Shown: positions 16,434 to 25,956, counted from the first letter of the stretch. The stretch is DNA of 64,000 bases from Gillisia mitskevichiae (GCF_003634585.1 NZ_RBLG01000001.1:434001-498000), one strand, 5' to 3'. The notes: generated by a model from the letters alone, not told the origin. Program-made: numbers and translations.

Positions 16434-17111
16434 TTATTGTTTCCTGTTTGTAGTTACCCAAGTTTTATATACTGGTACTCCTATAACATTTTGTGCAGTT
16501 GGAGTTCCTAATAAAGAATTTGGTACTTCTAATGCAATAGATAAAGTATTGGCACCATCAAAAGTATCTGTTCCAGGAACATTAAAACCAGATTTATCTT
16601 CAGCAGTAGGGGCAATAACTTGGTTAAATCTTACAAAATCAAAATAGAATGCATCTTGTCTTGGTCCTGCAAATAAGGAAACACCATTACTTGTAGTGCT
16701 TGTAATTGCAGTATTAGAAGAAATTTCTACAGATCCTAAAGCTGTATTAGTATCTATCTGGCTGTTAAGACCTGTGGAAGAAGGGCTAAAAGGTCCGAAG
16801 AAATACATAATTCCATCTCTTGGAATTGCTTGAATTACTTGATCTTCTACCAAGTCACCATCTAAATCTATATTAATCTCTATTAGTACATCTTCATCAA
16901 ATTCACCATAAGTAAGGTCTGGTAACACGTTAGATTGAACATCTACAATAAAAACGGTATTATCTGAACCTTCTGTTGGTTCAAAGGCATAGAAATCTGC
17001 AATATCTGCAGAAGAACCAGCTACTCCTGGAGCATCAACGTGATCGGCGGCGATAAATATTGGCGCTGCCAATATTATTCCTAAAACCGCAATAATTTTA
17101 ATCTTTTTCAT
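16434..17111 (-). CDS. DUF4331 N-terminal-half secreted protein
   Basis: 225 residues from the ATG at 17111 (MKKIKIIAVLGIILAAPIFI signal, cleavable). The mature start ADHVDAP corresponds to the SSHREAP opening of DUF4331, followed by DIADFYAFEP, a Gly/Asp-rich beta region, and the DAFYFDFVRFNQV and LSIALEVPNSLLGTP blocks that normally lie in the middle of full-length members. It stops where the family would continue into the half encoded downstream. Not a frameshift: the downstream gene has its own start and lipoprotein signal. Confidence 0.78.
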   Translation of the reverse strand: MKKIKIIAVLGIILAAPIFIAADHVDAPGVAGSSADIADFYAFEPTEGSDNTVFIVDVQSNVLPDLTYGEFDEDVLIEINIDLDGDLVEDQVIQAIPRDGIMYFFGPFSPSSTGLNSQIDTNTALGSVEISSNTAITSTTSNGVSLFAGPRQDAFYFDFVRFNQVIAPTAEDKSGFNVPGTDTFDGANTLSIALEVPNSLLGTPTAQNVIGVPVYKTWVTTNRKQ

Positions 17112-17279
17112 AAGGATTGGTTTATTGTTATTAAGTGTTATAATTAAAAAGGCCATTGTCGACCTTCATTTTAATATACGGGTGGAGGTAGGAGGCGGTT
17201 TTTGGTAAGTAGTTAAGGTTTTGTTAAACAAAAATTTCACAAAGCTTTTAAGCAGGAAATTGAAATTATTATTTAAAAC

Positions 17280-17312
17280 GAAAAAACCCCGATCTTTCGA
17301 ATCGAGGTTTAT
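17280..17312 (-). terminator. Terminator of the acyl-ACP desaturase gene
   Basis: Hairpin AAACCCCGAT / ATCGAGGTTT around CTTTCGA; the C/A mismatch becomes a G-U pair in minus-strand RNA, and a U run follows. It lies 20 bp after the stop. Confidence 0.8.
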
Positions 17313-17331
17313 TTAGTATCTATAATTAATA

Positions 17332-18324
17332 TTATAGCCTTCCGTTAGGTGCCACCCATTTAAATTGGTGTTGATCTTCAGGAATAGCTATTCTACTCGC
17401 AATTCTTGTCATTCTATCTGGTAAAGCCATTAGGTAATCTCTAGCCTTTTCCGCATCATCTGTAAGAGAGGTAAATTTATCTATTTGCCAATACTCATTT
17501 AGTTTTCTTAAAATGTCTATATAATCATAGGTAGTATAAACACCTAAACGTTGTGCTGCATTGGAGAAATTTTCAAAAGCAGAAGCAATCCCTTCTCCAG
17601 ATTCTCTAATGAACTGTGCAGGCATAACAATTTTCTTCTTCATCATATCTTGGAAAGCCAACATCATCTCACTTGGATCATGTTCAAAAATGATGTTTAC
17701 AAATTCTCTATATGCTAAATGATGTCTCATTTCATCTCCAGCTATCACATTACACATTTTAGCAAGCATTTTGTTCCCTTTATTCTTAGCTAATTGCCCA
17801 ACTCTTTTATGAGAAATGTTGGTAGCTAATTCTTGAAAACTAGTATAAATGAAATTCTTATAAGGATCGCGTCCGGTTCCAATATCGAATCCATCGCTTA
17901 TAAGGTGTTGTGTTGTTTTTTCTATCTCACGCATATCTACCCTTCCAGATAAGTAAAGGTATTTATTTAAGGTATCACCATGTCTATTTTCCTCACCGGT
18001 CCAATGTCTAATCCATTTGGACCAACCATCTTGTCTACCGTGTTGTTGTACACCTTCCATATCCATTAACCAGGATTCATAAGTAGGTAAGGCTTCCTCT
18101 GTAACCATATCTGCTACCAGAACCACCCAGAAATCATAGCCTAATTCCTTAGACTCCTCACGGATCTGTTTAATTTCTTCTATATAATTTTCACTTTGAA
18201 GATTTGGTAATAGATCTGTAGGTTGCCATATTTCCTCTACTGGGATCAAATACTTATCTACAAAACTATCTACCTGTTTCTCGACAGTTTTCATTACTTC
18301 TAACCTCATGTTGCTCAATGCCAT
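17332..18324 (-). CDS. Acyl-ACP desaturase (diiron, plant-type)
   Basis: 330 residues, FA_desaturase_2 family. Soluble ferritin-like diiron enzyme that inserts a cis double bond in acyl-ACP, giving aerobic unsaturated fatty acids for membrane fluidity. Iron ligands are visible as EENRH at 111-115 and DEMRHH at 197-202, with Glu77 and Glu165 region residues as the other carboxylates. Length matches bacterial and plant stearoyl-ACP desaturases. It appears monocistronic, with its own terminator; regioselectivity cannot be told from sequence. Confidence 0.93.
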   Translation of the reverse strand: MALSNMRLEVMKTVEKQVDSFVDKYLIPVEEIWQPTDLLPNLQSENYIEEIKQIREESKELGYDFWVVLVADMVTEEALPTYESWLMDMEGVQQHGRQDGWSKWIRHWTGEENRHGDTLNKYLYLSGRVDMREIEKTTQHLISDGFDIGTGRDPYKNFIYTSFQELATNISHKRVGQLAKNKGNKMLAKMCNVIAGDEMRHHLAYREFVNIIFEHDPSEMMLAFQDMMKKKIVMPAQFIRESGEGIASAFENFSNAAQRLGVYTTYDYIDILRKLNEYWQIDKFTSLTDDAEKARDYLMALPDRMTRIASRIAIPEDQHQFKWVAPNGRL

Positions 18325-18471
18325 AGCTTACTTTTTTTAGGGTTTCCAAACATTACAAAACAGAATTCTGTAAAGCGCTGGCGTATTTTTATATAATCAT
18401 CAAAAATGATGCACATAAATATATATTTTCAAATATATGAAGTTATTAAGGTTTGCATGCCAAATTTTTTC

Positions 18472-19200
18472 TTAATTTCTACCGTTCTCATCGGGATATA
18501 ATTTATAAACTGGATCACTTTGCCAAATTTCTTTAGTTGTGATCTCTATTGCAGAAATTTTCCCTTTAAAAGCTGCGCCTGTATCTACATTCCAAACATT
18601 TGCAATATTTACTGGTTTTTCTTTCCCAATTCGTGTTACGGGAGTATGTCCTATAAAGATCTTTTCGAAGAGAAGTAAGCGTTTAGGATAATAATCATTA
18701 CTTCGATCTAACTTTTTATCTAGGGAAAGTAACATTTCCCAAAGAGTTCTATCCCAAAATACGGTTTTAGGATGATATTCCTTTTCTGGACCATGTATAT
18801 CTGTAAATCCCGCATGTACAAATAGATTGTTATCTGGATCTATATAATAATTTACCATTTGTGAATAGAAATTTAAATGTTCATCAATTTCTTCGGAAGA
18901 AAAATTTCTATATGCATCTATACTCGATTGCCCCCCATGTTGCAGCCATTGTTCATTTAAATCTCCAGTTTTCAACCAATCTTCTGTAAGATCATCATGA
19001 TTACCACGTATAAAAATGCAGGTATTTTGCTTGGCCAGTTCTATTAAGTAAGTAACCGTATTAGCAGAATCACTCCAGCCATCTACGTAATCTCCAAGAA
19101 AGATAAGTTTATCGTTTGGTGAAATATCGATCCTTTGCAGTAATTGGATCAATGCTTTAAGTCCTCCGTGAATGTCGCCAATAGCAATAGTCCTGTTCAT
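18472..19200 (-). CDS. PP2A-like serine/threonine protein phosphatase (metallophosphoesterase)
   Basis: 242 residues. The three metal-binding blocks of the PPP/metallophosphoesterase family are present: GDIHG at 8-12, GDYVDG at 36-41 and GNHDD at 66-70, with later His residues in VHAGF and GHTPV. Small bacterial members dephosphorylate phospho-Ser/Thr or act on dinucleoside polyphosphates (ApaH-like). It lies 1 bp after the AlbA_2 gene, so the two are almost certainly cotranscribed; a joint role is unknown. Confidence 0.88.
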   Translation of the reverse strand: MNRTIAIGDIHGGLKALIQLLQRIDISPNDKLIFLGDYVDGWSDSANTVTYLIELAKQNTCIFIRGNHDDLTEDWLKTGDLNEQWLQHGGQSSIDAYRNFSSEEIDEHLNFYSQMVNYYIDPDNNLFVHAGFTDIHGPEKEYHPKTVFWDRTLWEMLLSLDKKLDRSNDYYPKRLLLFEKIFIGHTPVTRIGKEKPVNIANVWNVDTGAAFKGKISAIEITTKEIWQSDPVYKLYPDENGRN

Positions 19201-19201
19201 T

Positions 19202-20338
19202 TTAATTATATTTTACCTTTCTAAGAATCCTGATGCTTTCTTTATAAGCTTGGTAAGCCTTAGTGCTATGAATTTTTAAATACTCTTTTGCTTCTTCTAA
19301 TTTATCTATGGAATTATCAAATTCATTAAAATAACATATTAAATAAGCAGCTGGCATCTTAAACAAGTCTTTTTCCTCATTTTTGGTAAGTCTAGACCCA
19401 TTTTTAAGCTTTTCAAGCAAGGCATTATTAGAGTTATAAATGTGATATAGAATTTTTTTGTCGAATTGGGGTGGCTTAAATAACAGTCTACTTTCCATAT
19501 CGTAGCTGGCATTATCTTTAAAACTGATAATCACTTCTTCTAATGGATAATATTGATATTTATCTTGAAGACCAAGATGTACGTATTCCACTATTTTAAA
19601 GTAATCCTTGTCTATACTTATACTCACTACATCCAGTTCAGAATAAAATAATTTAACCTGTTCATTTATTAATTCTATGTCTAGTCTAGAATAATAGATT
19701 TCACCTTTTATTTGCTTGGTTTTTCCAGCCCAACACACCACAAAATATTCTTTAAATACTTTATATGAAGGATGAAAATCTTTGCGCTTTTTCATAAAGT
19801 CGAAAACACCATCTAGGGTGAGCTCGATATTGTTTTGTGCATGATTCTCTATGGAATTAACGATCTTAGAATTAACATCTTTAAGTTCTATCCCAAAGTT
19901 CTTAGGCATGCTAATACTACCTTCCCTAATATATACAGTGCCTCCATAATATTTCCAAATATTCTTCCGAAGAGAACAAACCTTTCCATTATTGGGGCGA
20001 ATGCTCACCAAACCAACCACTAAATGATCTGGAAGATGAGGAAAGGGAATATTTTCATAAGAAACCAATGGCGGATTATCTAAATAAGCATTTATTAAAT
20101 TCTGGATTTTACTATCATCAAAAAAATCTACTCCGGTAATAAAGTTGTCTTCATCTTCTACACCAATCACTATATAAGAATTGTTTTTAGGATTGGAATT
20201 TGCCAGTGCACAAACATGTTTCAAAAATTTTGCTTTGCCTTCTTTTTGGCCAATATTCAACGTTCTTTTTTTATCATAAAAGCTATTTTCGTCATTATGA
20301 GCGAGTAAGTTTTTTATTAAAAGACGTTTATTGATCAT
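19202..20338 (-). CDS. AlbA_2 (Schlafen-like) domain protein
   Basis: 378 residues. The N-terminal part (about 12-140) matches the Schlafen AlbA_2 pattern: IGQKEGKAKFLKHVCALANS, then SYIVIGVEDEDNFITGVD and a PPLVSYENI-VGLVSIRP stretch. This fold is linked to nucleic-acid binding and is found in many ATP-binding or transcription-regulator-like proteins. I see no Walker motif or helix-turn-helix in the rest. The C-terminal 230 residues (SYKVFKEYFVVCWAGKTKQI, then a helical tail) are not familiar to me. It is followed after 1 bp by a phosphatase gene. Confidence 0.75.
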   Translation of the reverse strand: MINKRLLIKNLLAHNDENSFYDKKRTLNIGQKEGKAKFLKHVCALANSNPKNNSYIVIGVEDEDNFITGVDFFDDSKIQNLINAYLDNPPLVSYENIPFPHLPDHLVVGLVSIRPNNGKVCSLRKNIWKYYGGTVYIREGSISMPKNFGIELKDVNSKIVNSIENHAQNNIELTLDGVFDFMKKRKDFHPSYKVFKEYFVVCWAGKTKQIKGEIYYSRLDIELINEQVKLFYSELDVVSISIDKDYFKIVEYVHLGLQDKYQYYPLEEVIISFKDNASYDMESRLLFKPPQFDKKILYHIYNSNNALLEKLKNGSRLTKNEEKDLFKMPAAYLICYFNEFDNSIDKLEEAKEYLKIHSTKAYQAYKESIRILRKVKYN

Positions 20339-20401
20339 TATTCGGGGCGTGCTAAAGAGTATTAAAAGTTAGATATTTTGAATATAATTTAGAGTTGGAT
20401 T

Positions 20402-21157
20402 TTAAATATTTTTGTTGAGAATAGTACTACTCGCTTGTGCTGAAGGCATTACTGTAAGATCTGCAATATTTACATGATAAGGTCTAGAAACCACAAAAGA
20501 GATAATATCTGCAATATCTTCTGGCTGAAGTGCTTTAAATCCCTGATACACTTTTTCTGCTTTTTCCTCGTCCCCCTTAAAACGCACCTTACTAAAACCT
20601 GTTTGGGTTAAACCTGGATTTATTCCGCCCACTTTAATACCGGTTTTATTAAGGTCTATTCGCATTCCTTGGTTAAGAGCATCTACAGCAAATTTACTAG
20701 CGCAATACACATTTCCATTTGGATACACTTCTTTACCTGCTGTAGAACCAATGTTTATAATATGCCCAGATTTTCTTTTGATCATTCCGGGGATAATGGC
20801 TTTACTTACATAGAGCAAACCCTTCACATTAATATCCAACATGGCATCCCAATCCTCTAGATTTCCATCCTGAATAGGATCCAAGCCATGAGCGTTCCCA
20901 GCATTATTAATAAGGATGTCAATGTTTTTAAAGGACTCGGGTAAACTTTCTATTTTTTTAAATACTTCAATTTTATCCCGAACATCAAAATTCAAGGTGG
21001 TTACAGTTACTTGTTTAGACAGTTGGGCTTCCAATTTTTTCAGAACATCTGTATTTCTTCCACATAAGATCAAATTGATATTGTTTTTCGCAAATTCAAT
21101 TGCGGTAGCTTTTCCAATTCCACTTGTGGCTCCAGTGATCAATGCAATTTTTGTCAT
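20402..21157 (-). CDS. Short-chain dehydrogenase/reductase (YdfG-like)
   Basis: 251 residues. Classical SDR: cofactor motif TGATSGIG at 8-15, NNAG at 84-87 and catalytic Ser138, Tyr151, Lys155 (YCASK). The pattern and length resemble YdfG/malonic semialdehyde or 3-hydroxy acid dehydrogenases; Arg34 after the second beta strand (CGRN) suggests NADPH. Substrate unknown. It is 63 bp upstream of the AlbA_2 gene and may share its transcript. Confidence 0.9.
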   Translation of the reverse strand: MTKIALITGATSGIGKATAIEFAKNNINLILCGRNTDVLKKLEAQLSKQVTVTTLNFDVRDKIEVFKKIESLPESFKNIDILINNAGNAHGLDPIQDGNLEDWDAMLDINVKGLLYVSKAIIPGMIKRKSGHIINIGSTAGKEVYPNGNVYCASKFAVDALNQGMRIDLNKTGIKVGGINPGLTQTGFSKVRFKGDEEKAEKVYQGFKALQPEDIADIISFVVSRPYHVNIADLTVMPSAQASSTILNKNI

Positions 21158-21329
21158 GTTATTATCTTAATAAATTAAAGGTCATTTATAATTATAAAAT
21201 GTATTTAGATTATCCTTGGTATGAATTGTAAACGAATGTTAAGTCTTGTTAAAAATAGTTAATTGTGGGCGCATCATAAAATCTATTCTATAATGCATCG
21301 TTATCCACATCAAACCAAATTAATTATAT

Positions 21330-22157
21330 ATGAAAAAGAGATTAGCAAATATGAGAATGAAGAAATTTACAGGATTTTTAGTGGCAATTTTAGCTGTAAC
21401 TGTACTGTTTAGTTGTAGCAATGACGATTCTAATGATGGAGATGGGTCTGCTAGGGTAAAGGTTAGAATGACAGATGCTCCAGGAGATTACAAATCGGTG
21501 TTTGTGAATGTAGTTGATGTAATGATTAAATCTGATGCGTCAACTTCAGATGATGATGCATGGGTTAGTCTTGCAGGAGTTCAAACAGGAATGTATGATC
21601 TTTTAACTTTAACGGGAGGAGTAACACAATTGTTGGCAGATGCTGAGGTGGAAGCTGGATTTCTTAGTGAAATTAGATTGGAACTTGGAGGAGATAATTA
21701 TTTAATTTTAAATGATGGCTCAAGACAAGAACTTAGTACTCCTAGTGCTCAGCAATCTGGTTTAAAGATTAAAGTAGATCAAGAATTAGAAGCTGGGGAA
21801 GAATATGAATTCTTATTGGACTTTGATGTAGATAAGTCTGTAGTTTCTGCGGGTAATTCTGGAGGATTTATTTTAAAGCCAGTGATTCGTGCAACTGCAA
21901 CTTCTGAAACTGGAGTTATTATAGGTGCCGTACATCCTACTAATTTCCAAAGTGAGATCACAGCACAAAGTGCAACAAATACAATTTCTGCTTATACGAA
22001 TGCCAATGGAGAATTTGCATTAAACGGAGTTCCAGCAGGAATTTATAAGGTGACAATTAAGCCTTCATTATTATCTGGTTTCGAGGTAAAGACAATGAAT
22101 AACATTGAAGTTACGGCTAATGGAACTATAGATTTGGAAACGATCTTTTTGAATTAG
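21330..22157 (+). CDS. DUF4382 lipoprotein with carboxypeptidase-regulatory-like tail
   Basis: 275 residues from the ATG at 21330; ATGs at 21351 and 21357 are also plausible and give a shorter signal. Lipobox ends FSCSNDDS. The domain at about 40-185 (ARVKVRMTDAPGDYKSVFVN, then EIRLELGGDNYLILNDG and a long FLLDFDVDKSVV strand) is DUF4382. The tail from about 195 (GVIIGAVHP ... FALNGVPAGIYKVTIKP) is a carboxypeptidase-regulatory-like beta sandwich. Surface lipoprotein of unknown role; single gene between a divergent SDR and its own terminator. Confidence 0.82.
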   Translation: MKKRLANMRMKKFTGFLVAILAVTVLFSCSNDDSNDGDGSARVKVRMTDAPGDYKSVFVNVVDVMIKSDASTSDDDAWVSLAGVQTGMYDLLTLTGGVTQLLADAEVEAGFLSEIRLELGGDNYLILNDGSRQELSTPSAQQSGLKIKVDQELEAGEEYEFLLDFDVDKSVVSAGNSGGFILKPVIRATATSETGVIIGAVHPTNFQSEITAQSATNTISAYTNANGEFALNGVPAGIYKVTIKPSLLSGFEVKTMNNIEVTANGTIDLETIFLN

Positions 22158-22177
22158 AGATTAGATTTCTTTTTTAG

Positions 22178-22222
22178 AAGGGCTCCTTAAAATTGAAAAA
22201 TTTTAAGGAGCCCTATTTTTTT
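22178..22222 (+). terminator. Terminator of the DUF4382 lipoprotein gene
   Basis: Perfect 15-bp stem (GGGCTCCTTAAAATT with its complement) around GAAA at 22180-22213, followed by TATTTTTTT. Confidence 0.9.
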
Positions 22223-22252
22223 ATTCTTATTTTAACGTTTATGGTTCAATAA

Positions 22253-22280
22253 TTGTTCTACTTGCACCTTTCGTAATTTG
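22253..22280 (+). promoter_or_regulatory. Probable promoter of the moxR-bat operon
   Basis: TTG at 22253-22255, 18 bp, then TAATTTG at 22274-22280, one base short of TAnnTTTG; 31 bp before the ATG. Confidence 0.45.
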
Positions 22281-22311
22281 TAAATATCTTCACATATTAA
22301 AAATAATATCC

Positions 22312-23316
22312 ATGATAGAAAATAATGCTCCGGTAGACATTTCAAGTCTTAATGAGAAAATAGAAAGAGAAAGTGCCTTTGTAGATATTCTTACCTCCGA
22401 GATCAATAAAGTGATCGTAGGGCAAAAGGAAATGGTAGAGCGATTATTAATTGGTTTGTTAGGACAAGGACATATCTTATTGGAGGGTGTTCCAGGACTT
22501 GCAAAAACTTTAGCTATTAATACCCTTTCCCAAGCGGTACATGGAAGTTTTAGTAGAATTCAGTTCACTCCAGATCTTTTACCTGCAGATGTTGTTGGTA
22601 CTATGATTTATAATATGAAGGTGAATGATTTCAGCATTAAAAAAGGGCCAATCTTTGCAAATTTTGTATTAGCAGATGAGATTAACCGTGCTCCGGCTAA
22701 AGTGCAATCGGCACTTTTGGAGGCAATGCAGGAAAAGCAAGTTACTATTGGGGACGAAACGTTTATTTTAGATAGACCATTTTTAGTAATGGCTACACAA
22801 AACCCCGTAGAGCAAGAGGGAACGTATCCGTTACCAGAAGCTCAGGTAGATAGATTCATGCTGAAGACGGTGATTAAATATCCTGAAATGGCTCATGAAC
22901 AACTTATTATAAGAGCCAATTTAAAAGGAGGATTCGAAAAAGTAAATCAGGTGGTGACTTTAGAGCAAATTGCCAGAGCGCAGGCTGCTGTTCGTGAAGT
23001 GTATATGGATGAAAAGATCGAAAAATACATTTTAGATATTGTTTTTGCTACCAGATTCCCTGAAAAATACAATTTAGCAGAATTAAAACCACTTATAAAT
23101 TTTGGAGCTTCTCCACGTGGAAGTATCAACTTAGCCATCGCTGCTAAATGTTATGCATTTATAAAGCGAAGAGGATATGTAATCCCTGAAGATGTTAGAG
23201 CTATCGTTTACGATGTGTTAAGACATAGAATTGGAATTACATATGAAGCAGAAGCAGAAAACGTAACTTCAGAAGATATTATCCAGAAGATCATTAACGA
23301 GGTAGAAGTGCCTTAG
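22312..23316 (+). CDS. MoxR-family AAA+ ATPase
   Basis: 334 residues. Walker A GVPGLAKT at 59-66, Walker B FVLADEINRAP at 118-128, with the MATQNPVEQEGTYPLPEAQVD segment typical of MoxR. These ATPases assemble or insert metal cofactors together with vWA proteins. It opens an eight-gene cluster with DUF58, two vWA proteins, TPR and BatD-type genes, all on the plus strand. Confidence 0.95.
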   Translation: MIENNAPVDISSLNEKIERESAFVDILTSEINKVIVGQKEMVERLLIGLLGQGHILLEGVPGLAKTLAINTLSQAVHGSFSRIQFTPDLLPADVVGTMIYNMKVNDFSIKKGPIFANFVLADEINRAPAKVQSALLEAMQEKQVTIGDETFILDRPFLVMATQNPVEQEGTYPLPEAQVDRFMLKTVIKYPEMAHEQLIIRANLKGGFEKVNQVVTLEQIARAQAAVREVYMDEKIEKYILDIVFATRFPEKYNLAELKPLINFGASPRGSINLAIAAKCYAFIKRRGYVIPEDVRAIVYDVLRHRIGITYEAEAENVTSEDIIQKIINEVEVP

Positions 23317-23385
23317 GAATAATATCCAAATAATTAAACTTCCAAAAAATAATCCTATTCCACATTCATCAGAGCTTTAAAAGCT

Positions 23386-24252
23386 ATGGATACTAAAGAA
23401 CTACTTAAAAAAGTCCGAAAAATTGAGATCAAGACCAGGCGTTTAAGCAATAACGTGTTTGGGGGCGAATATCATTCTACCTTTAAAGGTCGAGGGATGA
23501 CTTTTAGTGAAGTAAGAAGTTACCAATTTGGTGATGATGTACGAAGTATAGATTGGAATGTAACTGCCAGATACAATGAACCTTTTGTAAAGGTTTTTGA
23601 GGAAGAGCGGGAATTAACAATGATGTTAGTTGTAGATATTTCTGGATCCGAATTTTTTGGAACTAGCCTACAATCTAAAAAAGAGATCATTACCGAGATC
23701 GCTGCAACTTTGGCATTTTCTGCAACACAAAACAATGATAAAATTGGGCTTTTGTTATTTTCAGACCAAATGGAATTATTTATTCCGCCCAAAAAAGGAA
23801 GATCTCATGTGCTTAGAATTATTCGGGAATTGCTAGAATTTGAACCAAAAGGAAAAAGTACAAATCTTGTTGAAGCCTTAAAATATGTGAGTAGTGTAAT
23901 GAAGAAGAAAGCCATCATTTTTGTGCTTTCAGATTTCATGGATGATGGATATCAACAAACATTGAAGATCCTTAGCGGGAAACATGATGTTACCGGAATT
24001 CGAATTTACGACGAGCGAGAAGAGGAAATTCCGAATCTAGGTTTGGTGCAAATGTTAGATGCTGAAACAGGGGAGATGATGATGGTAAACACTGGAGCCA
24101 AATCTGTTAGAACCTCTTATGCTAAATATTTTAGAGAGCGAGAAGTTTATTTTAAAGAGAGCTTTAATAAAAGCGGGGCCGGCACTATTAACACGCGTGT
24201 AGATGAAGGTTATGTAAAAAAATTGTTGGGATATTTTAAAAGAAGAGGCTAA
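23386..24252 (+). CDS. DUF58 domain protein
   Basis: 288 residues. The DUF58 core (GRGMTFSEVRSYQFGDDVRS, IDWNVTAR at about 35-62) is followed by a vWA-like fold with DISGS at 84-88 that keeps the MIDAS-type Ser residues. No membrane segment is visible. DUF58 proteins regularly pair with MoxR and Bat proteins. It lies 69 bp after moxR and 9 bp before a possible start of the next gene. Confidence 0.93.
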   Translation: MDTKELLKKVRKIEIKTRRLSNNVFGGEYHSTFKGRGMTFSEVRSYQFGDDVRSIDWNVTARYNEPFVKVFEEERELTMMLVVDISGSEFFGTSLQSKKEIITEIAATLAFSATQNNDKIGLLLFSDQMELFIPPKKGRSHVLRIIRELLEFEPKGKSTNLVEALKYVSSVMKKKAIIFVLSDFMDDGYQQTLKILSGKHDVTGIRIYDEREEEIPNLGLVQMLDAETGEMMMVNTGAKSVRTSYAKYFREREVYFKESFNKSGAGTINTRVDEGYVKKLLGYFKRRG

Positions 24253-24306
24253 GAATTTATAATGACACAAAAATATTCAACATTTAGAAAGTTAGATTCA
24301 CATAAA

Positions 24307-25956
24307 ATGAAACTTGCTTATATCTTAAATTTAGTGGATACTATAAAAGGCTTCGGAAAGATAGCAACTTTCGGACTTTTATTATTGGCATCTCTAAATA
24401 GCTTTGCTCAATCCCCGCAGATTTCTGCAGGAATAGATTCAACTTCAATTAAAATTGGAGAGCAAATAAAATATCAGATCTCTGTTGAAACAGATTCTAC
24501 TGCATTGGTGGTTTTTCCAGAAGGAGCAACCTTTAATCCTTTAGAAGTCGTAGAGTCTCTTTCTACAGATACTTCCAGAATAGAAAATAGATTCAGATTG
24601 CTTAAAGAATATTATTTAACTCAGTTTGATTCTGGTAGTTATACCATTCCGCAGCAGCGAGTTTTAATAAATGAGCGTGCATTTTTAACCGATTCTTTTC
24701 AAGTTGAGGTTGCAGATGTCGTGGTAGATACAACGAAACAAAAAATGTTTCCTATAAAACCTGCGATGGAAGTGCCTTCTGGTTTTGAAATCCCAAATTG
24801 GATCTGGTGGATCTTGGGAATACTTATACTTGCTGGTTTGGCATTCTTTTTTATCAGAAGAAAAAAGAAAAGAGATGCAGCGATCAAGCAATTGCCACCT
24901 TATGAAAGAGCCTTATTTGAGCTGGAGCAGTTGGATAAATCTCATTTATTAGAGAACAGGCAAACTAAGGAATATTATTCAAAATTAACGGAAGCAGTTC
25001 GAAGATATATAGAAGATGAAGTTCATTTACGTGCAATGGAAAGCACCACATCTGAACTTATCCATTTCTTAGAATTGAAAAAGCAAACTGGGGAATTGAA
25101 ACTAAGTGAGCAAACAATTACAGATCTTCAAGTAATCTTGCAACGAGCAGATCTAGCAAAATTTGCCAATACCAAGCCAGATATTATTACAGCTAAAAGT
25201 GATAGATCTAAAATTGAACATGTAATTATAGACACAAAAGCGGCAATTCCTGAACCTACAGAAGAGGAGTTGTTAAAAGATGAAGAATATAGACAGCTTC
25301 AATTAAAAAAGCGTAAAAAGAAGAAGATCATCACCGCCTCCCTCATAGGATTACTTTTGGTTTTTATTATAGGAACCATTTTAGTAAATACCAAAGGCTA
25401 TGATTATATAGTAGACTTTTTCGGTGGCAATCCAACCAAGGAATTATTAGATGGGGAATGGATACAAAGTGAATATGGAGATCCATCTGTTAGCATTATC
25501 ACTCCAAGAGTTTTAAAACGTGGAGAGATAGATATGCCAAACGAAGCTAAGGAAATGTTGGTGGGCAATGAGACATTTATCGACGGCATGTTGGAAGAAG
25601 AACTGTATGTAGTTTTAAGCACCGTAAACTTTGAAAAGGATGTGAAATTTGAATTAAACACGGCTGTAGAAGGTGTTTATGCTAACCTAGAAAAGAAAGG
25701 CGCTAAAAACATTATTACAAAAGATGAAGAATATAGCACCTTAGAGGGAGTAAAAGGGGTAAAAGTTTTCGGGACATTGGAAATGGAGATCCCTAAAAAG
25801 GACAGGAGCATTAATAAGAAGTATATCATTTTAAATTTTGCTGTAAATGGAGGTTTCCAACAAATTACAGTGATCTATAATGAGCAGGATACTTATGCCG
25901 ATGAGATCGCGAATAGAATAATCAATTCCGTTGAATTTGAAAAACCCACTAATTAA
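24307..25956 (+). CDS. BatD-like membrane protein of the bat operon
   Basis: 549 residues from the ATG at 24307, which opens a 35-residue signal ending SLNSFAQ; the in-frame ATG at 24262 would give a 50-residue signal and remains possible. After a beta-rich periplasmic domain (about 40-150, IKIGEQIKYQI) come a TM helix at 165-183, a helical cytoplasmic part with YYSKLTEAVRRYIEDEVHLR as in BatD tails, a second TM at 341-360 and a C-terminal alpha/beta domain (about 385-549). That last domain (ELLDGEWIQSEYGDPSVSI, QQITVIYNEQDTYADEIANR) has no name I can give. Similar proteins sit here in other Flavobacteria. Confidence 0.8.
   Translation: MKLAYILNLVDTIKGFGKIATFGLLLLASLNSFAQSPQISAGIDSTSIKIGEQIKYQISVETDSTALVVFPEGATFNPLEVVESLSTDTSRIENRFRLLKEYYLTQFDSGSYTIPQQRVLINERAFLTDSFQVEVADVVVDTTKQKMFPIKPAMEVPSGFEIPNWIWWILGILILAGLAFFFIRRKKKRDAAIKQLPPYERALFELEQLDKSHLLENRQTKEYYSKLTEAVRRYIEDEVHLRAMESTTSELIHFLELKKQTGELKLSEQTITDLQVILQRADLAKFANTKPDIITAKSDRSKIEHVIIDTKAAIPEPTEEELLKDEEYRQLQLKKRKKKKIITASLIGLLLVFIIGTILVNTKGYDYIVDFFGGNPTKELLDGEWIQSEYGDPSVSIITPRVLKRGEIDMPNEAKEMLVGNETFIDGMLEEELYVVLSTVNFEKDVKFELNTAVEGVYANLEKKGAKNIITKDEEYSTLEGVKGVKVFGTLEMEIPKKDRSINKKYIILNFAVNGGFQQITVIYNEQDTYADEIANRIINSVEFEKPTN

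Noticed and set aside
15715-17111. A frameshift or pseudogene explaining the two DUF4331 pieces
   Set aside because: Each piece has its own ATG and its own export signal and they are separated by 26 bp, which points to two real genes.
18325-18471. Short AT-rich palindrome (AAATATATATTTTCAAATATATG) near the phosphatase end as a terminator
   Set aside because: Stem is weak and A/T only, without a clear U run in the right orientation.
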